A stretch of DNA of 64,000 bases from Silvimonas terrae (GTDB taxonomy: Bacteria > Pseudomonadota > Gammaproteobacteria > Burkholderiales > Chitinibacteraceae), in contig NZ_JACHHN010000001.1 in the NCBI RefSeq assembly GCF_014202765.1, positions 208,118-272,117 of the forward strand, written 5' to 3'. The position numbers and the translations under genes are program-made. Below are positions 61,995-64,000 of the stretch, in pieces. Under the pieces are notes generated by a model. It ran no database searches and was not told the origin of the DNA. It saw only the letters and a program-made list of their open reading frames with translations. How positions within the stretch are numbered: the stretch's first letter is position 1; every line of letters starts with the position of its first letter.

Positions 61995-64000
61995 TCAGCC
62001 TGCCCCGTCGTTCAGCGGTTCCGCAGCCAGCTGACGGGCACGGCGCAACACAATGGCACATGCTGCGGCCAGTTCCAGCTGGGCCACTGCCAGTTGCATG
62101 GCCTCTGGCGTTTGTTCCAGCGCTTCCAGCGCACGCATCAGTTTGAGCATGCCGATCTGGCCCGCAATGCCCTTGGCGCTGTGGGCGTGCCGGCTACGAT
62201 CTTGCAAGGTTTCTTCGTCTGCCAGGGTTTGCAGCAGCACGGTAATCCGGTCCAGACCGCGCTGGGCAAAGGGGATGGCCTTTTCCAGCGTGTAACCCAT
62301 GGCTGCGGCGGCTTCTTCCAGCGTGGCGGGGAGCTGGGTTTGCAGTGGGGCAGGGTTTTTTTCCATCAAGGCGCGGAGTAACTGGTCGCGGGTAAAAGGT
62401 TTGGTGACCCAGCCGTCCACACCGCTGGCGGCGAGGTGTTCGGCATCGGGCGAGTGACCGGCGCTGACCAGCAGATACTGGCCTTTGTAACCCAGTTTGC
62501 GCAGGCTTTGCGCCAGACGCACGCCGTTCATGAACGGCATGTGGAAGTCCGCCAGAATGATGTCGATGCGCTCGTTGGCGCGCCAGATGCCCATGGCCTC
62601 AATCCCGTCTTCCGCGCTGATGACGTTGGCGCCCGCACGCAGCAGAATATCGCTCAAGAGGTCCCGGTTCAGCGGCTGGTCTTCTGCAATCAGCACCGTG
62701 CGGCCGCTCAATACACCTTGCCAATCCTGGTGGCCGGATTCATGGACCGGTTGGGCCGGCGTGACCGGCACATTGACGGTAAAGGTCGCGCCCTGACCTG
62801 GCGTGCTGTCCAGTTCAATATGCCCGCCCATCAAGTGAGTGAAGTCCCGGCAGATGGACAAGCCCAGGCCCGCGCCGCCCACCCGGCGGCCCGCTGCGGC
62901 CTGTTCAAACGGGGCAAAAATCATTTCGATATCTTTGGTGGCGATACCCGGGCCGGTGTCGATCACCTTGGCCACCAGCCAGTGTCCCTGGCCGGCACGC
63001 GCTTCATGCGCCAGGTGTATGGCGACCTTGCCTTCTTCCGTCAGCTTGATGGCGTTGCCCACCAGGTTGACCAGAATCTGCCGCCACTTGCCGGCATCCA
63101 GCCGGAACCAGCCCTGATCCGGGGCGATGATTTCAAAGGCCACGCCCTTGCGGGCGGCTTGTTCGTGAAACAGACCGTGCAGTTGTCGCACCAGCGCCGC
63201 CATCGACATGGGCGTTTCGTACAGTTTGATGTGGCCGGCTTCCAGCTTGCTCACATCCAGTACATTGCCGATCAGGCTCAACAGATATTCACTGCTATCG
63301 CCAATGTGCGAGAGCCATTGCGCCTGATGCGGGTTCAGGTCGCGCTCGTCTGACAGGCGCTCCACGTAACCCAGAATGGCGGTGAGTGGCGTACGGATTT
63401 CGTGGCTGACATGCGCCAGGAAGGTGGTCTTGGCGTGATTGGCGGTTTCTGCCTGACTGCGCGCGGTTTCCAGTTCTGCGGTGCGCTGCGCCACCAAAGA
63501 TTCCAGCCGCTCAGCCTCGGCAATCAGATGCAGGCGGTAAGCGGATTCTGCGGCCTCTTTGCGGCGGCGCAGTTCGCGCACCCGCAGTGCCATCGCCACG
63601 CTGAACAGCATGATCTCGATGATGATGCCGATAAAGATAAAGCGGTAACTGAACGCGTCATGTTCAATCAGGCCGTAGTCCCGCAAGCCCCAGGTGACGG
63701 TGAGCGAGACCGAATAGGTGGCCCAGGCCGCCAGAAACAGCTTGGCGCCCGGCACGCGATTGCGGATGGCCGCGATACTGGCCGCAATGTAGATCAGAAA
63801 ACCAATGCCGCCGATATTGAGCGCTTCCAGCGCGAACTGTTCGCGGTCGAGCAACGCCGCCACGCTGCTGACGGCGCCAATGGCGACAATACACAGCAGT
63901 GCGCGATCCAGCCAGGGCGAAAACCGCGAGACTTGCAGGTAATGCCGCACAAACTGGGCCGCACAAATAAAGTAGATACCGCTACAAAAGAACAGCAATT
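61995..64000 (-). CDS. 7TM-DISM hybrid sensor histidine kinase (5' end outside window)
   Basis: At least 668 residues of a membrane hybrid kinase. The visible N-terminal part has the last helices of a 7TM-DISM domain (YRFIFIGIIIEIMLFSVAMALRV) and a coiled coil. Next come a HisKA box FLAHVSHEIRTPLTAILG, an ATPase domain (VNLVGNAIKLTEEGKV, DTGPGIATKD, GGAGLGLSICRDF) and a receiver domain with ILADFHMPFMNGV. A C-terminal Hpt domain ends it (DRSRHAHSAKGIAGQIGM). All phosphorelay residues appear present, so it can run a complete His-Asp-His relay to an unlinked regulator. The signal is unknown. Confidence 0.92.
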   Translation of the reverse strand, partial: LLFFCSGIYFICAAQFVRHYLQVSRFSPWLDRALLCIVAIGAVSSVAALLDREQFALEALNIGGIGFLIYIAASIAAIRNRVPGAKLFLAAWATYSVSLTVTWGLRDYGLIEHDAFSYRFIFIGIIIEIMLFSVAMALRVRELRRRKEAAESAYRLHLIAEAERLESLVAQRTAELETARSQAETANHAKTTFLAHVSHEIRTPLTAILGYVERLSDERDLNPHQAQWLSHIGDSSEYLLSLIGNVLDVSKLEAGHIKLYETPMSMAALVRQLHGLFHEQAARKGVAFEIIAPDQGWFRLDAGKWRQILVNLVGNAIKLTEEGKVAIHLAHEARAGQGHWLVAKVIDTGPGIATKDIEMIFAPFEQAAAGRRVGGAGLGLSICRDFTHLMGGHIELDSTPGQGATFTVNVPVTPAQPVHESGHQDWQGVLSGRTVLIAEDQPLNRDLLSDILLRAGANVISAEDGIEAMGIWRANERIDIILADFHMPFMNGVRLAQSLRKLGYKGQYLLVSAGHSPDAEHLAASGVDGWVTKPFTRDQLLRALMEKNPAPLQTQLPATLEEAAAAMGYTLEKAIPFAQRGLDRITVLLQTLADEETLQDRSRHAHSAKGIAGQIGMLKLMRALEALEQTPEAMQLAVAQLELAAACAIVLRRARQLAAEPLNDGAG

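Overview
The window reads as one chromosomal stretch of a GC-rich Gram-negative bacterium. Lipoproteins with lipoboxes, an RND efflux pump, an autotransporter, FlgH and many periplasmic binding proteins show the double membrane. The protein families suggest a betaproteobacterium, possibly a Neisseriales/Chitinibacteraceae-like soil or water organism. That placement is an inference from gene content only. I saw no rRNA, tRNA, transposase, integrase or CRISPR array.

Layout. 1-6.4 kb: a LacI-regulated CUT2 sugar ABC importer with the start of an aldose-epimerase-like gene diverging at the left edge. 6.4-6.9 kb: three 148-bp palindromic repeats. 7.0-8.4 kb: GNAT and two cupin proteins. 8.4-15.9 kb: a visibly AT-rich accessory locus for peptide secretion. 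It has a TolC protein, a glycine-rich precursor with a double-glycine leader, four tiny membrane proteins (two of them paralogues), a TraB/Tiki-type putative metalloprotease, a CvaA/HlyD adaptor and a C39-peptidase ABC exporter. I read this as an undescribed class II microcin-like system. 16-25 kb: MFS/DeoR pair, a two-component system, an isolated flgH with an accessory lipoprotein, an FMN reductase, small hypothetical genes and an alpha/beta hydrolase. 25-37.4 kb: aldose epimerase plus a second CUT2 importer with a divergent LacI regulator, an outer-membrane protein, then a third CUT2 importer closely matching YtfQRT-YjfF (galactofuranose). 38-40 kb: RhlE-like DEAD-box helicase. 40-43 kb: RquA-like rhodoquinone enzyme, a XenA/YqjM-type flavin oxidoreductase and a beta-hydroxyacid-dehydrogenase family protein. 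43-46.5 kb: RarD-like transporter, TetR with a DUF1857-like gene, and an NAD-epimerase. 46.5-49.3 kb: an autotransporter broken by a one-base frameshift at a five-G run. 49.4-54.2 kb: a YdcF-family protein and a LivFGMH branched-chain amino acid importer without its binding protein. 54.8-60.6 kb: a complete RND pump (OMF, RND, MFP). 60.9-64 kb: a degenerate ChbG/YdjC protein and the 3' part of a 7TM hybrid histidine kinase.

Themes. Three CUT2 importers, two LacI regulators and sugar epimerases point to pentose/hexose scavenging. In all three importers a hairpin separates the binding-protein gene from the ATPase gene. A dispersed palindromic repeat (copies near 32.4, 37.7, 43.1 and 50.3 kb) often ends exactly at the stop codons of flanking genes, and in one copy the central 67 bp is inverted relative to the others.
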